64,000 nt of DNA from Corbicula japonica (taxonomy: Eukaryota > Mollusca > Bivalvia > Venerida > Cyrenidae): contig JAZAYU010000124.1 in assembly GCA_038501625.1 (NCBI GenBank), positions 868,001 to 932,000 on the forward strand, given 5' to 3'. The notes under the pieces are model-generated. The model did not search any database and was not told where the DNA came from. It worked only from the letters and a program-made list of their open reading frames with translations. The position numbers and the translations under genes are program-made. This document shows, one piece after another, positions 39,699-51,200 of the stretch. Each line of letters starts with the position of its first letter. Position 1 is the first letter of the stretch.

Positions 39699-40671
39699 CC
39701 TTTCCACGACCATAACGTATTTAAACGTGGCAAAATTTTGATTTCCCAAAACCCGACCCTGTTTTACGGGAAGACACCCGAAACGTATTTAAACGTATCA
39801 AAAAAATCGCTTTTCAAAACCCGACCCTGTTTTGTCATCGGAAACCCGTCGATTTATTTTTTCATTTTAAAAAAGTCCTTACTTTGGTGGCTATTTAAAA
39901 GAACACGGAATCATCGATCAGTATTTTAAATCTATTAGTCCTTTGAACACATCGCATATTTTCTCTCAAATATAATTTAGTAAGAAATTGAATACATTTG
40001 ACTTAGATAATCTGAAAAGAAAATTAGTAATTTTAAAAAGTTCAATTTAAAGAAAAAAAATCTAATTACATGTGTTGCTGTTTCTTCATCTTTCATTGTC
40101 AAAATAAAAAAGTGGCTCAAAACAGTTATTCATTATTTTTAAAAAATCCTATCTCTACCTAGTAATAACTTAAAAATGACATTTTTTGCAATGGCATAAA
40201 AATTAATTACTGTTAATTAGATTAATTAATTTACGGAATTTTACGTTACAGTCTTCCTGCGATAAACCGAATTTTTCACACATTGCGTAAAAGAGCGCTG
40301 ACATTCGGGATTTTAACGCACTATTCTTGATATGCATTTTCCACCTTTTTTTACAGAAGATAGACTGAAACGTGTTTTACAGTTATTTATCGGGTTTCTT
40401 ACCATGTTGAAAATTCCGAATTTCATTAAAAGCTAGAATACCGGTAACGGACAAAAGCGTATATGCTTTATTTAAACATACATTTATCAACGGGCATTAA
40501 AAAATTACGCAGATTTCCGTTATGGGTTTATAAATCGTGAAAAAAGCACACGTTTAAATACGTTTCGGGCGTCCTCCATTTAAAAGGGTCGGGTTTTGGA
40601 AAGTCAAAATTTTGTCACGTTTAAATACGTTACGGACGTCCCTCCGGAAAACAGTGTCGGGCGCGGAAAGG
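39699..40671. mobile_element. 973-bp inverted-repeat element with repeated ACGTATTTAAACGT
   Basis: The ends CCTTTCC and GGAAAGG, preceded and followed by TA-containing sequence, are followed on both sides by inverted ~100-bp blocks with ACGTATTTAAACGT twice and CAAAACCCGACCCT. Non-coding and AT-rich in the middle. A possible Tc1/mariner-type TA insertion. Confidence 0.6.
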
Positions 40672-40689
40672 ATAAAAAGAATGACCACA

Positions 40690-41010
40690 TAAAGAAGACA
40701 CGTCCTCCCCGTACTGCCAAAAAGTAAAGAGGTAAAGAGAGCATGGTTCATATAATGATCAATTTCAAAAAAAATGTCACAAAATTAACGAAAATGGTTA
40801 CCGCTTTGGAACTGTCAATGGCAAAACAATTTGCGACTGGGGGTTTCATTCTGGTTCAAGGGTACTCCAACCTCACACTTGCCCAACAGGTTATCATGTG
40901 AACAAACAAGTACAAGTTGTCTTGGTGAATAGACTCCAACCCACTAATCATATCGACAATGTTACATGCCCAAGCACACAAACATTTAAAGCATAAGAAG
41001 TTTTATGATT
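40690..41010 (-). repeat. Diverged R1 copy, reverse orientation
   Basis: TGGTTACCGCTTTGGAACTG, CCAACCTCACACTTGCCC and GTTGTCTTGGTGAA match R1 in reverse complement. It directly follows the inverted-repeat element at 39699-40671. Confidence 0.65.
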
Positions 41011-41774
41011 GGTACACAATACTTTTTTAAAATTTTGTCGACAGAGAGACGGGTTGTTCCTGAACGAGAAAACAATGGGCGGAAAAATATATATAGACAA
41101 TTGAAAACAAATAAACTTATATGTACTAATTATGACAATTAGATTTCCAGTGTAAGTTTCTAATAGATGTTGATATCTAGGATAAGTACTGTACAAAGCA
41201 GTTCTTACGACTTGATACAGATAAATTTAGATGATGATAATGATGATTTTTGCATGGGTAGGAGATCATAAGGAGAAAGGTAGATGAGTTTGGATTTAGA
41301 CAAAAATTTCAAAAAGTTGTTTTGAAAAAAAAACACCTGGTTAAAATCAAAGGGAACATAGAAGTACCAAAGTGATTCTGATTTATCCTCCTTTCTCAGA
41401 TGGGGTTTGAAAAATGTTTTCGACACGCGGTGAAAGCAGCCAAAGAATTAACAACCTCCTGGTCCAAAATGGCCCATTTTAACAATATGCGAGTCTTTAT
41501 TAAAGCTTAAATGTCATCTGATATTTAATTTTGCTTTTACTCGACTCATAATGTCCGTTCTAAAAGCGTTCAGAAACTGGTCCCTAGTTTCTTGTTCTGA
41601 GCCGTTACGTCTTGACTGTTTCCCTTGTTTTGATGTATGTGTTTTCGGAAGGTCACTGGCTTGAAAGCAGGATGTACATGTTTGGGATGAATGAGTAATA
41701 AACAGTGACGGGTTTATTGAAACAGCCAATATAAAACGGAACTTTTGCCCAATAATTATAATGTTTTATTAAAA

Positions 41775-41890
41775 TAGATGAAAAGGGAAAACAGGCAGCG
41801 ATCTAACACGGCAAACAAGAAAATATTGCAGGCTCGGTTTGATTGAGCCTGTTAATGGAAATGCATATTACAGTCCACGCCGTCTAGCCC
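41775..41890. repeat. R2 family copy upstream of the retrotransposon
   Basis: It has AAATATTGCAGGCTCGGTTTG and GGAAATGCATATTACAG in the R2 order, about 260 bp before the 5' LTR. Confidence 0.6.
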
Positions 41891-42150
41891 AACTCAATAT
41901 TTATATTAGTAAATTAACAATTAAGATTCATCACAAATGATAATATACAAATGGCGGTGAACATTGAACCTTCTATGCGGAATTTTCAGATTAATACTGT
42001 ACCGTGTTAAGCATGGTTCCCAGTTAAAACGGGTGTGCCCTTAAGGAGTAAACCGACTATTGACAGGGGATCTGAGAATATAAAGTCTGCATATCTCAGA
42101 AAACGCTAATGGCAAAATTTAAATGTTATCAGGAAGTATATCACAGGGAT

Positions 42151-42339
42151 TGTTGTATTTTGAAATAGACTATATCTAAAATACTATACATTAACCGCCC
42201 AAATGTTAAGGCTTCACTTGTAGAATAAACCGAGTAACAGACGCACGTCTTGTGTTTCTATTTCACTAAAATGTGAGCACTACTACGGATTATATATACT
42301 TGTCAATAACTCATCAATAACATCAAACATAACAGAACA
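42151..42339 (+). repeat. 5' LTR
   Basis: The LTR is 189 bp, starts TGTTGTATTT and ends AACAGAACA. It contains AATAAA at 42224-42229, a possible polyadenylation signal, and a TATATATA-like stretch near 42290. It differs from the 3' LTR at two positions (near 42237 and 42281). Confidence 0.95.
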
Positions 42340-42350
42340 TGGTGTCAGAA
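42340..42350 (+). other. Primer-binding site, tRNA-Leu type
   Basis: TGGTGTCAGAA directly follows the 5' LTR. It is complementary to the 3' end (including CCA) of an animal tRNA-Leu ending in TTCTGACA, the primer reported for Steamer-like elements. The match stops after 11 bases. Confidence 0.75.
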
Positions 42351-42398
42351 TTTTGAAAACACGTCTTAAAAGTGGACTCAGAAAAGTTCAAAATTAGA

Positions 42399-43589
42399 AT
42401 GGCATTATCTGGAATGGCACCACCAGTAATGAACTGGGAAAGTTCGAACTTGCCGACCACATGGGAAAAATTTGAAAGACATATTGGATTAATATTTGCG
42501 GGACCATTAAAGAACAAATCGGAAGAAGAAAAAATTGCCTTTCTGTTAATCTGGGTCGGTGAAAAAGGACAAGATATCTCGCAGTCCTGGACACTGACAA
42601 ATGAAGAAAAGAAGAAACTGGACACTTACTATACCAAATTCCGGAAACATGTACAACCAACACTGAATCCAATTTTTGCTAGGTACCAGTTCAATAACGA
42701 AAAACAAGGAGAAGACAGCATGGAACAATTTGTAACCAGACTTAAATTGAAAATCATTGACTGTAAATACCATGAACAAACGGTCGAGGAAATGATTAGA
42801 GACAGAATCATTTTTGGGGTGAACAATCAACGACTAAGAGAGAAGTTAATAAATGAGGGAGAAGGACTCACACTTGAAAAAGCTATTCAAATATCACAAA
42901 ATTTCGAGTACTGTAAGAAACAGATGGACGTGCTGAACGTAAAGTCAACCACCCAGGATGTAAACTTCATAAACACCCGTGAACGTGGCCGTGGAAGAAG
43001 ACATCAACAACACCGGAAGAATCAGGCTCCACAACAAAATCAGAAACAACAATCTACATGTGGAAATTGTGGAACAATGCATAATCAGTCGGACAAACGG
43101 AAGTGCCCTGCATATTGCAAGCAATGTGGACTGTGCAAGAAGTATAATCACTGGAAAGTGGTCTGTCGATCAAAGAAAAACGTGCACGAAGTGACAAATA
43201 CTAGTAATATTTCGTCTGATGAGGATAATTCGTGGATGGATAATTATTTCATAGACACTATCGGGGTAAGTCACACACAATCGTCTGCCCAAACTCGCGC
43301 ATTTGTAAATTTAGGCATTGGCCCGAAATCTCAAAACATTCGTTTTAAGATTGACACAGGCAGTAGCGTTAACACGTTGCCAAAACGACACTTAGAAATG
43401 CTCAATATCAAATCCCCATTGGAAGCCCCTGACTCAAAACTCACTTCGTACTCTGGTAATAACATAAATGTCACTGGAATAATCAGTCTCGATTGTAAAT
43501 ATCGTACCGAAATGGTAAACACAACCTTCATTAGTTGGCTTACAAACATCCCTAGATCTGGGATTGCTCCAACTAACATACGCTGTTGA
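42399..43589 (+). CDS. gag: Retrotransposon gag with zinc knuckle and partial aspartic protease
   Basis: The frame is open from 42357; the first ATG is at 42399 (MALSGM). A GTG at 42372 would add nine residues. The N-terminal helical capsid-like region ends near 42960. Next come a basic Arg/Gln-rich stretch and zinc knuckles: a first Cys/His cluster from 43059 and a canonical CX2CX4HX4C (CGLCKKYNHWKVVC) from 43125. The protease active site DTGSS begins at 43353. The last ~18 codons after about 43530 are out of frame with pol, so the natural protease C-terminus is lost here. The product would package element RNA in a cytoplasmic particle and process it. Confidence 0.9.
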   Translation: MALSGMAPPVMNWESSNLPTTWEKFERHIGLIFAGPLKNKSEEEKIAFLLIWVGEKGQDISQSWTLTNEEKKKLDTYYTKFRKHVQPTLNPIFARYQFNNEKQGEDSMEQFVTRLKLKIIDCKYHEQTVEEMIRDRIIFGVNNQRLREKLINEGEGLTLEKAIQISQNFEYCKKQMDVLNVKSTTQDVNFINTRERGRGRRHQQHRKNQAPQQNQKQQSTCGNCGTMHNQSDKRKCPAYCKQCGLCKKYNHWKVVCRSKKNVHEVTNTSNISSDEDNSWMDNYFIDTIGVSHTQSSAQTRAFVNLGIGPKSQNIRFKIDTGSSVNTLPKRHLEMLNIKSPLEAPDSKLTSYSGNNINVTGIISLDCKYRTEMVNTTFISWLTNIPRSGIAPTNIRC

Positions 43590-46346
43590 TCGAGAAATAT
43601 GTCAAACAATGACTAAAGAATCTGTCATGTCCGAATATAAGGACTTATTCAAGGGCGTAGGCATACTTCCCGGGAAGAGTAAACTGTACTTAAGAGAGGA
43701 CGCCGTACCGGTAATTGCACCACCCAGACGCGTACCGGAAGCTCTAAAATCGCGCTTAAAAGCAGAACTTGATCAAATGGTGAAAGACAAAATCATTACG
43801 CCAGTAACGGAGCCCACCGACTGGGTTCACCCAATCGTAGTGGTTAAAAACCAAACGGTAAATTACGGATCTGTCTAGATCCAAAACCGTTAAATGACGC
43901 GATCCGCCGACCGCACTACGCTATGTCGACTCTAGATGATGTGACCGCTAAACTCGCTGGTGCAAAACACTTTAGCTTGTTAGACTTGACACATGCATAC
44001 TGGAGCGTAGAGTTAGATGAAGAGTCTTCATTTCTAACTACCTTTGCAACACCGTTCCAAAGATACAGATATCTACGTCTACCATACGGTTGTAAAGCAT
44101 CAAGTGATATTTTTTGTCAAAAGGTCAACCTTGTATTTGAAGGACTACCGTGCGTACACCCACTGGTAGATGACATTTTGATATGGGGATGCACTCCTGA
44201 GGAACATGACAGAAACCTCAAACAGGTATTGCTACGCGCGCGCGAACAAGGAATAAAATTCAATGCACAAAAATGTTCAATTGGCGTCAAATCAGTTCCA
44301 TTCTTTGGTCACGTGATCACGGACACTGGGCTAAAGGCCGATCCGAAGAAAATCGAAGCAATTACAGAATTGCCGAAACCAGACTGCCGCGAAAATGTCG
44401 AAACTCTGTTGGGAATGATTAACTATCTGTCAAAATTTGCCCCGAACCTAGCAGAGGTTACCGCGCCTATTCGAAGCTTGTTGAAAAAGGACGTTGAGTT
44501 CCTGTGGGACGCCCCGCAAGAGCAAGCATTCTCAAAGGTTAAAGAAATAATAACGCAGTCTCCAGTACTAGGTTATTATGACCCTCAAAAGCCGCTTGTC
44601 CTAGAAACGGATGCAAGTAAGTACGGGTTAGGATGTTGTCTCATGCAAGACGACAAACCCATCGCATACGCAAGTAAGTCACTAACGCAGACTGAAATAG
44701 GTTACGCTGTAATCGAAAAAGAACTTCTTGGAATCTTGTTTGGACTTAAACGATTCCATCAATTCACATATGGCAGGGAGGTTCTTGTGCGCTGCGACCA
44801 TAAACCAATCTCAGCAATCATGAAAAAGCCATTGTCGGCTGCTCCGCCGCGCCTTGCCAGAATGTTACTTGCGCTATCAAAATACGACATAAATGTTTGC
44901 CACGTGCCCGGCAAAAACATACCAGTAAGTGACTATCTCTCAAGACAATCTTTACCCGATACATTCCCCAATATGATCGAAGGTTTAGATTATCATGTAC
45001 ACACAGTACAAAAACAATTGCATGTCACAGACAGAAGACTCGAGATTATACGCGCGGAAATTAAACGAGACTCTCAGATGACAAAATTGAAACAGACTAT
45101 AGAACAAGGTTGGCCAGAATCTAGGTCAGCTTGTGATCCAAATGTCATGGAATATTTCAATCATCGCGATGAAATAAGTTCAGAGGATGGTCTGATATTT
45201 AGAGGCCACATGCTAATCATCCCAAAAGCACTGCGACATGAACTAATGCAAAAAGTTCACGCATCTCACTTAGGAATTACAAAAACGCTTGAACGCGCAA
45301 AAGACTCGTTATTTTGGCCAGGAATGTCAAAGCAGATTACTGATTATGTAACAAACTGCCCAGTTTGTCTTACACACAGGGATGCAAACGCACCGCTACC
45401 CTTGGTAACAACCGAATTTCCAGACAGGCCATTTCAGAAAATCGCAACTGATTTGTTTCATTTTAATGGACAAGAGTTCTTACTCACAATAGATTACTAC
45501 AGTAGATTCTTTGAGGTGGATTATCTGCCAGACACAAGATCACAAACAGTAATCAAAAAATTGCAAAAGCACATGTCGCGAATGTCAATACCCGATGTTC
45601 TGGTATCAGATAACGGTAGCCAGTTCACCAGCGCAGAATTCAAACACTTTGCTAAAGAGTGGGGTTTTGAACACAGAACCTCATCTCCAGGTCACCCGCA
45701 AAGTAATGGCCTTGCCGAAAAAGGTGCGGGTATCGCGAAAAAACTTATGCAAAAAGCCAAGGACACTAAGACAAATCCATTTCTAGCGTTACTTGAGTAT
45801 CGCAACACACCATTAGAATGTGGTTATTCACCAAGTCAATTATTGTTAGGCCGACGCACTAAATCAATCGTGCCGATAACCAACAAAGCATTGCAACCAA
45901 TGTTAGTTAATGCTCAGCAAGTACGTAACAAAATGCAAGCATCAAAACAACGACAAAAGTCGAATTTCGACAAGTCAGCACGATCGTTACCACCATTGTC
46001 TGTAGGGCAATCAGTTCGTGTGAAATTCGGAAAAATATGGAAATTAGGAAGAGTTGTTAAGGTACACAGTGATCGTTCATATCATGTTGAAATGCCTGAC
46101 GGCAGCATCTTTCGCAGAAATCGGTCAGAGTTAAACAAAACGCGCGAAAACACTAATGACATTGAGTCATTCCAAGCGCAAGTTTTGCAACAAGAGCAAC
46201 TGCCTCTAACTCCTGTTTTACCCCAAGAACCTTCAAATTTTCCAGACAATAATAATGACCCGCCAATGAACACTGAATACAAAACAAGGACTGGACGATT
46301 AGTGCGTGACAACCGTAAATATGTTGGAATTGAATGGGTGAAGTGA
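43531..46346 (+). pseudogene. pol: Retrotransposon pol (RT, RNase H, integrase), frame-broken
   Basis: The frame from about 43531 (GLQTSLDLGLLQLTY, in the +1 frame relative to gag) encodes the region before and at the start of the RT fingers. It shifts at a run of five A (43846-43850) that appears one base short, because similarity resumes directly in the next frame and runs to TGA at 46344-46346. RT motifs are LPYGCKASSDIF and LVDD (VDD at 44166-44174). RNase H has ETDASKYGLG near 44608. Integrase has an H-X3-H...C-X2-C zinc site (about 45258-45370) and a D,D-35-E core at 45450, 45609 and 45717. A C-terminal chromatin-facing SH3-like module follows at about 46000. Both shifts would prevent a full Gag-Pol product unless recoded. 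Confidence 0.88.
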
Positions 46347-46577
46347 TTGTGGACAATAACAACAGTAAACGAAGTCTTGAAACATACAATGACAATATAA
46401 TAGTAAAAGTTATTCAAATAATATTACATCTTATTTAAATTATATAAATACTAATTAAATAGTTTACATTTAAAGTTGTTTTCAAATAATCAACAGAAAT
46501 TTTTCGTATAATATTTTGACATAATAATATTTGATCATTCAATCATTACAAAATATATATTATATGTTATTTCTTTT

Positions 46578-46590
46578 GAAAACAGGGAGA
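46578..46590 (+). other. Polypurine tract
   Basis: GAAAACAGGGAGA abuts the 3' LTR, the usual site of plus-strand priming. An AT-rich stretch of about 230 bp separates it from the integrase stop codon. Confidence 0.75.
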
Positions 46591-46779
46591 TGTTGTATTT
46601 TGAAATAGACTATATCTAAAATACTATACATTAACCGCCCAAATGTTAAGGCTTCACTTGTAGAATAAACCGAGTAGCAGACGCACGTCTTGTGTTTCTA
46701 TTTCACTAAAATGTGAGCACAACTACGGATTATATATACTTGTCAATAACTCATCAATAACATCAAACATAACAGAACA
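46591..46779 (+). repeat. 3' LTR
   Basis: This 189-bp copy matches the 5' LTR at all but two positions and is followed directly by the GGGAT duplication. Its AATAAA is at 46664-46669. Confidence 0.95.
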
Positions 46780-47162
46780 GGGATCATTGAACGATATCCA
46801 ACTATACATTGGCAGGGATATTAATACCCATCTTTAATACCAAACCAAAAGAAATTTGAGAAGTAACATTAACTACCATCGTGCTAACATCTAACTACCA
46901 CCAACTGGATGTAACTGATAACAGCACTGAAGTTCTAGTTTCCAATGTAGAATGTAAAATATCCACCTTAACGACTCTCAAGGTATTAGAGTTTAAAGAT
47001 TAAAAGTCACTTTCAATCTAAAACATGACCTAGACCTAGTAACAAAAAAAATTGATAGCCGCTGTATTGAACGATCAGTTTTAATAACTCAGATTGAAAG
47101 CACAACTTTGACATTATACATTTCTCCAGAACAAATAATTATAAGTAACTCAGTCGTTCGGT

Positions 47163-48060
47163 ACAATATGGGGCGCATCACGGGAAAAGGTACCTTCGGA
47201 CAGTTGACGTCAATCTTTGACGTCATAAATTTGAGCACACGACATTATATAGTTATTTGGTTTCTTGACAGGGAATGTGAGGATATATTGCCGGTCTGGG
47301 TGTCATATTACCCGAGCCGCGGGCGAGGGATAATATGACACCCAGACCGGCAATATATCCTCACATACCCTTTCAAGGAACCAAATAATTGTTTTATTAT
47401 ACTGCAAAGCCTTTTTCAGACAAGATTAATAAGAAAACATCGATTTTTCGATTATTTCGCTTATTTAATGCCGAACGGCTGATTTCCCCTATGAGAACCT
47501 CAATAATTACATGTCTGACGTCATGAATTTACCTGCATGACGTCACTTCTATAGAAATTGAATGGATTATCCATTTGATTTTTATTCACAAAATTTGAAA
47601 ATAATCTGATTGTTTTCAACGTTAAAAACATAACAGAAATATTTTCTGTAACAATTTTAGTAATCCCCAAGCATACCGCTTTATAATTTACAAGATCGGC
47701 TTCAAATTATGCATTTTTACGGAAATTCAAAACAAAATGGCGGACGACAAAAAAAGGTGGGAGGCCAGACGGGGAAATTAAGGCACGTGCAGTTCATATC
47801 TACGGCCGATCCGTAAATACGGATATACATCAGCGGCAAATTATCCAATCAAATTCAAGGAAATTTCTTTGCAGTATAATAATATTTATTATGCATTTCG
47901 CGGTAAAAATACCATTTTATTGTCAAAATGTGTAACAAAATCACATTTTAGTTATAACAAATTGATTAATAGTTGTAAGTTTTTTTCTAAATTTAGTAAA
48001 AGCTAAACTATCACGAAAAATGACCGAAGGTATCTTTTCCCGTGACGTGCCCCATATGAG
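47163..48060. mobile_element. ~900-bp inverted-repeat element abutting the Ig gene 3' end
   Basis: Outer inverted repeats are ATGGGGCGCATCACGGGAAA (from 47168) and its near complement ending 48056. Nested inside are a second inverted pair (TTATTATACTGCAAAG, 47391 and 47871) and a large palindrome (47275-47366). Inside at 47738 is ATGGCGGACGACAAAAAAAG, a short start-like ORF with no evidence of use. Confidence 0.65.
47275..47366. repeat. Perfect palindrome, 36-bp arms
   Basis: Arms at 47275-47310 and 47331-47366 are exact complements around a 20-bp GC-rich loop (CCCGAGCCGCGGGCGAGGGA). Weaker pairing extends to about 47253 and 47388. Confidence 0.85.
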
Positions 48061-48111
48061 AGTTGAGAAAACTGATACAAAACAAATAATACAGATAAGT
48101 CCATCACACAT

Positions 48112-48291
48112 CTAACTGAAGGTCCCGTTCAGCACGGTTTTGGTTAAGGTAGTGATCTCCAGTGTGTATGTGTACGTGCCAGGTTGAATCCCCTCCGGTA
48201 TGGCAGTAAACCAGGTAAGGTCAGGAGCCCATCCCCAACCAGATTGACTCAAAAATGATACAGGAACCGCCAAAGGTTGCTTTGGTGCCAG
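48112..48291 (-). CDS. Ig gene exon 4: C-terminus and stop
   Basis: The acceptor TTTTTTAG precedes 48291. The frame is 59 codons and ends at TAG (48114-48112). It includes LTWFTAIPEGIQPGTYTYTL, a beta-strand-rich pattern, and an NGT sequon four residues before the end. Intron 3 is 214 bp. The stop lies about 50 bp from the edge of the inverted-repeat element at 47163-48060, so the 3' UTR and its possible AATAAA signals (minus strand at 47916-47921) fall inside that element. Confidence 0.72.
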   Translation of the reverse strand: MAPKQPLAVPVSFLSQSGWGWAPDLTWFTAIPEGIQPGTYTYTLEITTLTKTVLNGTFS

Positions 48292-51200
48292 CTAAAAAAG
48301 AATTAGCCTGAAATAAGCATTGTTTTAACAATTACAAGAAGTAATAAGGTTATGGACATTTGCAAGTACACATCGAAAAATGTCTAAAACACTACAAGCT
48401 TTACTCCTGGTCCTGAATCCGACCAAGTGTGAAGATTGGTTTTATCCAATGATTAAAATAAGTGTAAAGAACTTAACTAATCAAATATTTATGTACTAAA
48501 CATACCGCCATGTAAAATTTCAAGGAATGTGTTGGCGGATAAACATTGCCAAGACGAATCATTGCTTGCTTCTTCCCCTGGTAATCTGTAATCGATATAC
48601 TGGCGGAAACTGGCTTACCTGTGGGGCACAAATATTATATATTAAATATTGTTCGAAAATCAAAATTATTATACGCGAAATTCGACCTTGCAATAACTAG
48701 TGGAACAATTTGAACGGAAAGTTAAACCACAGAAGTAAGACAACTGATTCTACAATAGATGAAAAGGGAACTTTGAAAGCCATCGAACACGACAAATATG
48801 AAAATATTGAAGGCTCGATTTGATTGAGCCTGTCCATGGACAGTAATGGAAATGCATATTACTGCCCACGGCGCCTTGCCCCGGGTTCAGCGAAACTCAA
48901 TATTTACACCAACAAACAGTACAGTTTTAAAGATCCCAAACGAATAGAATACTGCTATCGGATAATATATTTACACATGTAATGAGTCGAACTTCTTGGC
49001 TCATTGGCCTGTGTAATTTAACGCTGACGTTGCTCTGATACATATAGGGTTACTAACGTGCATTTGATCAAAGTAACTTCTCGTCTACTCTTAATGTAGG
49101 CATCATCTACGAGTACAATTTGCTTTTGTCTTGTCTTTACTAGCAAAAACGCTAGAATAAAAAAAATGATAAAAAACACTCAATGGACAAGACGGAATGC
49201 TGCAAATAAACTATTATTAGATTGTTACACCGTGATAATAAGTAAGGTACTGAATTATTAAGGTATTGATCCTTTCGCCATTGCTTTTCCATAGACAAAA
49301 AAAGAAAAATATAAAACATCTCCCAAACGGCAAAATGCGATTCCATCAAACTTTACACAAACCAGTGTTATTAATATATGTTTAATTTACAAACGCAAAG
49401 AAAAGTTAGAACAGTAAAGAAAAAAGTTAGACCCAAAAAAACTTAAATTTTAATTGCAATTTATCACAAAAAACGAAGCAACACTAAACATCAATTTAAA
49501 AGTCTTGATGAGTAATGAGTTACTGACAACGATACAATGTCCTTTGGTCTAACAAATGTATACAATGTGAGTTATTTGTAAAGTCTGTTTGACCTTCAAT
49601 TTCCTGGTCTCAATTGAAAGTTCTTTTCAAGGACATTAGATAGTGTTGTCAGTATCATTTCAAGCACGTGGACATTTAAAGTGTTTTTTTATGTTGCTTC
49701 CTTTTTGTGATATTAAATTGAAAATAGAATTTGAGGGATTTGTTAGGTCTAACTATTTTTCTCTATTGTTCTAACTTTTCTTAATGTATGCAAAATAATC
49801 ATACACTTATTTCATTTATTTGTGCAAAGTTTTATGAAAGTACATTGTGAATTTGAGATATTTTTTATTTTTATTCTTTGTGTATGGTAAAGCAATGGCG
49901 AAAGGCGTAACACCTTAATTTTAGGTAAACACGTATTTAACGTGTTAAACAAATGGTAATGGGTATCAACAAGACAATTTACCAACTAAAAATTGCTCGA
50001 GGGCTTGATAAAGCATATGTGTTTTTCTTGACGTATTATGGGTTATGTATTATATTGACAGAAAACTATAACTATGTACATCTATTTCTACTAAAGAGAG
50101 ATTAGATTGATCGATCCTAGGAAAGTATTTAAAATAGTTGGTGTGTAAAAATAAACATTTCCTATGTAGTAGTTCAGAGACGATTGTCTTGGAAATAGAA
50201 ATATGTTAATGTTAAAGAATTGTCATTTAAACAAAAATGCAAGCCGATAAAAGAACTTCTGCTAAAAGAAGGAATAAACTATTTTGGATATAGGTTTGAA
50301 GAATGCAGGATACCAATATCAATTTATGGATAAATAGATTAATCTATAGATTGAAAACCGTGTTTTTTTCAAAAACTTACAAATATTTCCAGTGAAAGCA
50401 GCATAGCGCCGGATGATCTCCTAGGAAAAGGGGATAATGCTTGCTGGTCGATTTCCTTAATGTTTCTATCGTAAAATCTACGAAATATGCTGAAAACAGT
50501 GGGTCCGCAAATTATTTATGAGCTTTTCCACTGTCGTGTAACAATTGTCCTGTACCTAATGTCAAGTGAAGTGCCCTCTGGCACTTCTCAATGGCGACCA
50601 AACAAGCAATGGAAAAGGTACGTATGTTTTATTGTTTCCAACATGAATACACAATGTTCGGTATAGAAAGGAATACTTGGATCATATAATGAAGGATTGT
50701 TCATTCAGCGATTAAATGCTTCATTAAAAGCCAACGTGTCCGTTTTAAACTGTAATTGATAGAAATAAATGATTCAATTGCTTTTTTTCAGAATTGAAGC
50801 GCGATTCAGTCTTTCCTATTACCAATTAAATCTATGTTAATAGAACAACTTTCTCGTGCACATGTTGTTGTTTTTACGTTGAGCTAAATAGATATAACGT
50901 GTGCTCGTAGTAGCATCGATGTGTGCACAAGGTATCTTTTACGATCCCAAAGTAAACGGCTCGGTATTGTCACGAATCGTGATATCCTGGTTCGGCCTTT
51001 GGGACCATTCTTGAATTTGCATGTGATTTTTTAGTAAATAATGTCTATATTCCAGTACCAAGTGATAAACCTCATATGTCTGTACCATGTTCAGTATTTC
51101 GTTGTGAAATCATTTTCCGTTTTATTCGCGAAGCACTACTTTCGGTAGTCCGCCAAGAACCTACTGCTTTTACAACAGTCTGACACTCCGTCACCGGAAC

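Larger units (their letters stand above)
42151..46779 (+). mobile_element. Ty3/gypsy LTR retrotransposon, Mag/Steamer-like, recently inserted but frame-broken
   Basis: The element is 4629 bp. Identical 189-bp LTRs apart from two substitutions (about 98.9%) begin TGTTG and end AACA. A GGGAT target duplication flanks it (42146-42150 and 46780-46784). The internal order is primer-binding site, gag with zinc knuckle, aspartic protease, reverse transcriptase, RNase H, integrase (before the 3' LTR) and polypurine tract, which is the gypsy order. No envelope gene is present. Length, short LTRs and the tRNA-Leu primer site resemble the clam Steamer group, which encodes a single gag-pol frame. Here that frame is interrupted near 43530 and at 43846-43850. 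LTR identity suggests recent insertion, possibly mobilised by an intact relative. Confidence 0.95.

Noticed and set aside
43846..43850. Programmed frameshift in RT
   Set aside because: The position inside the RT fingers and the clean one-base offset at a homopolymer fit an indel or sequencing error better.
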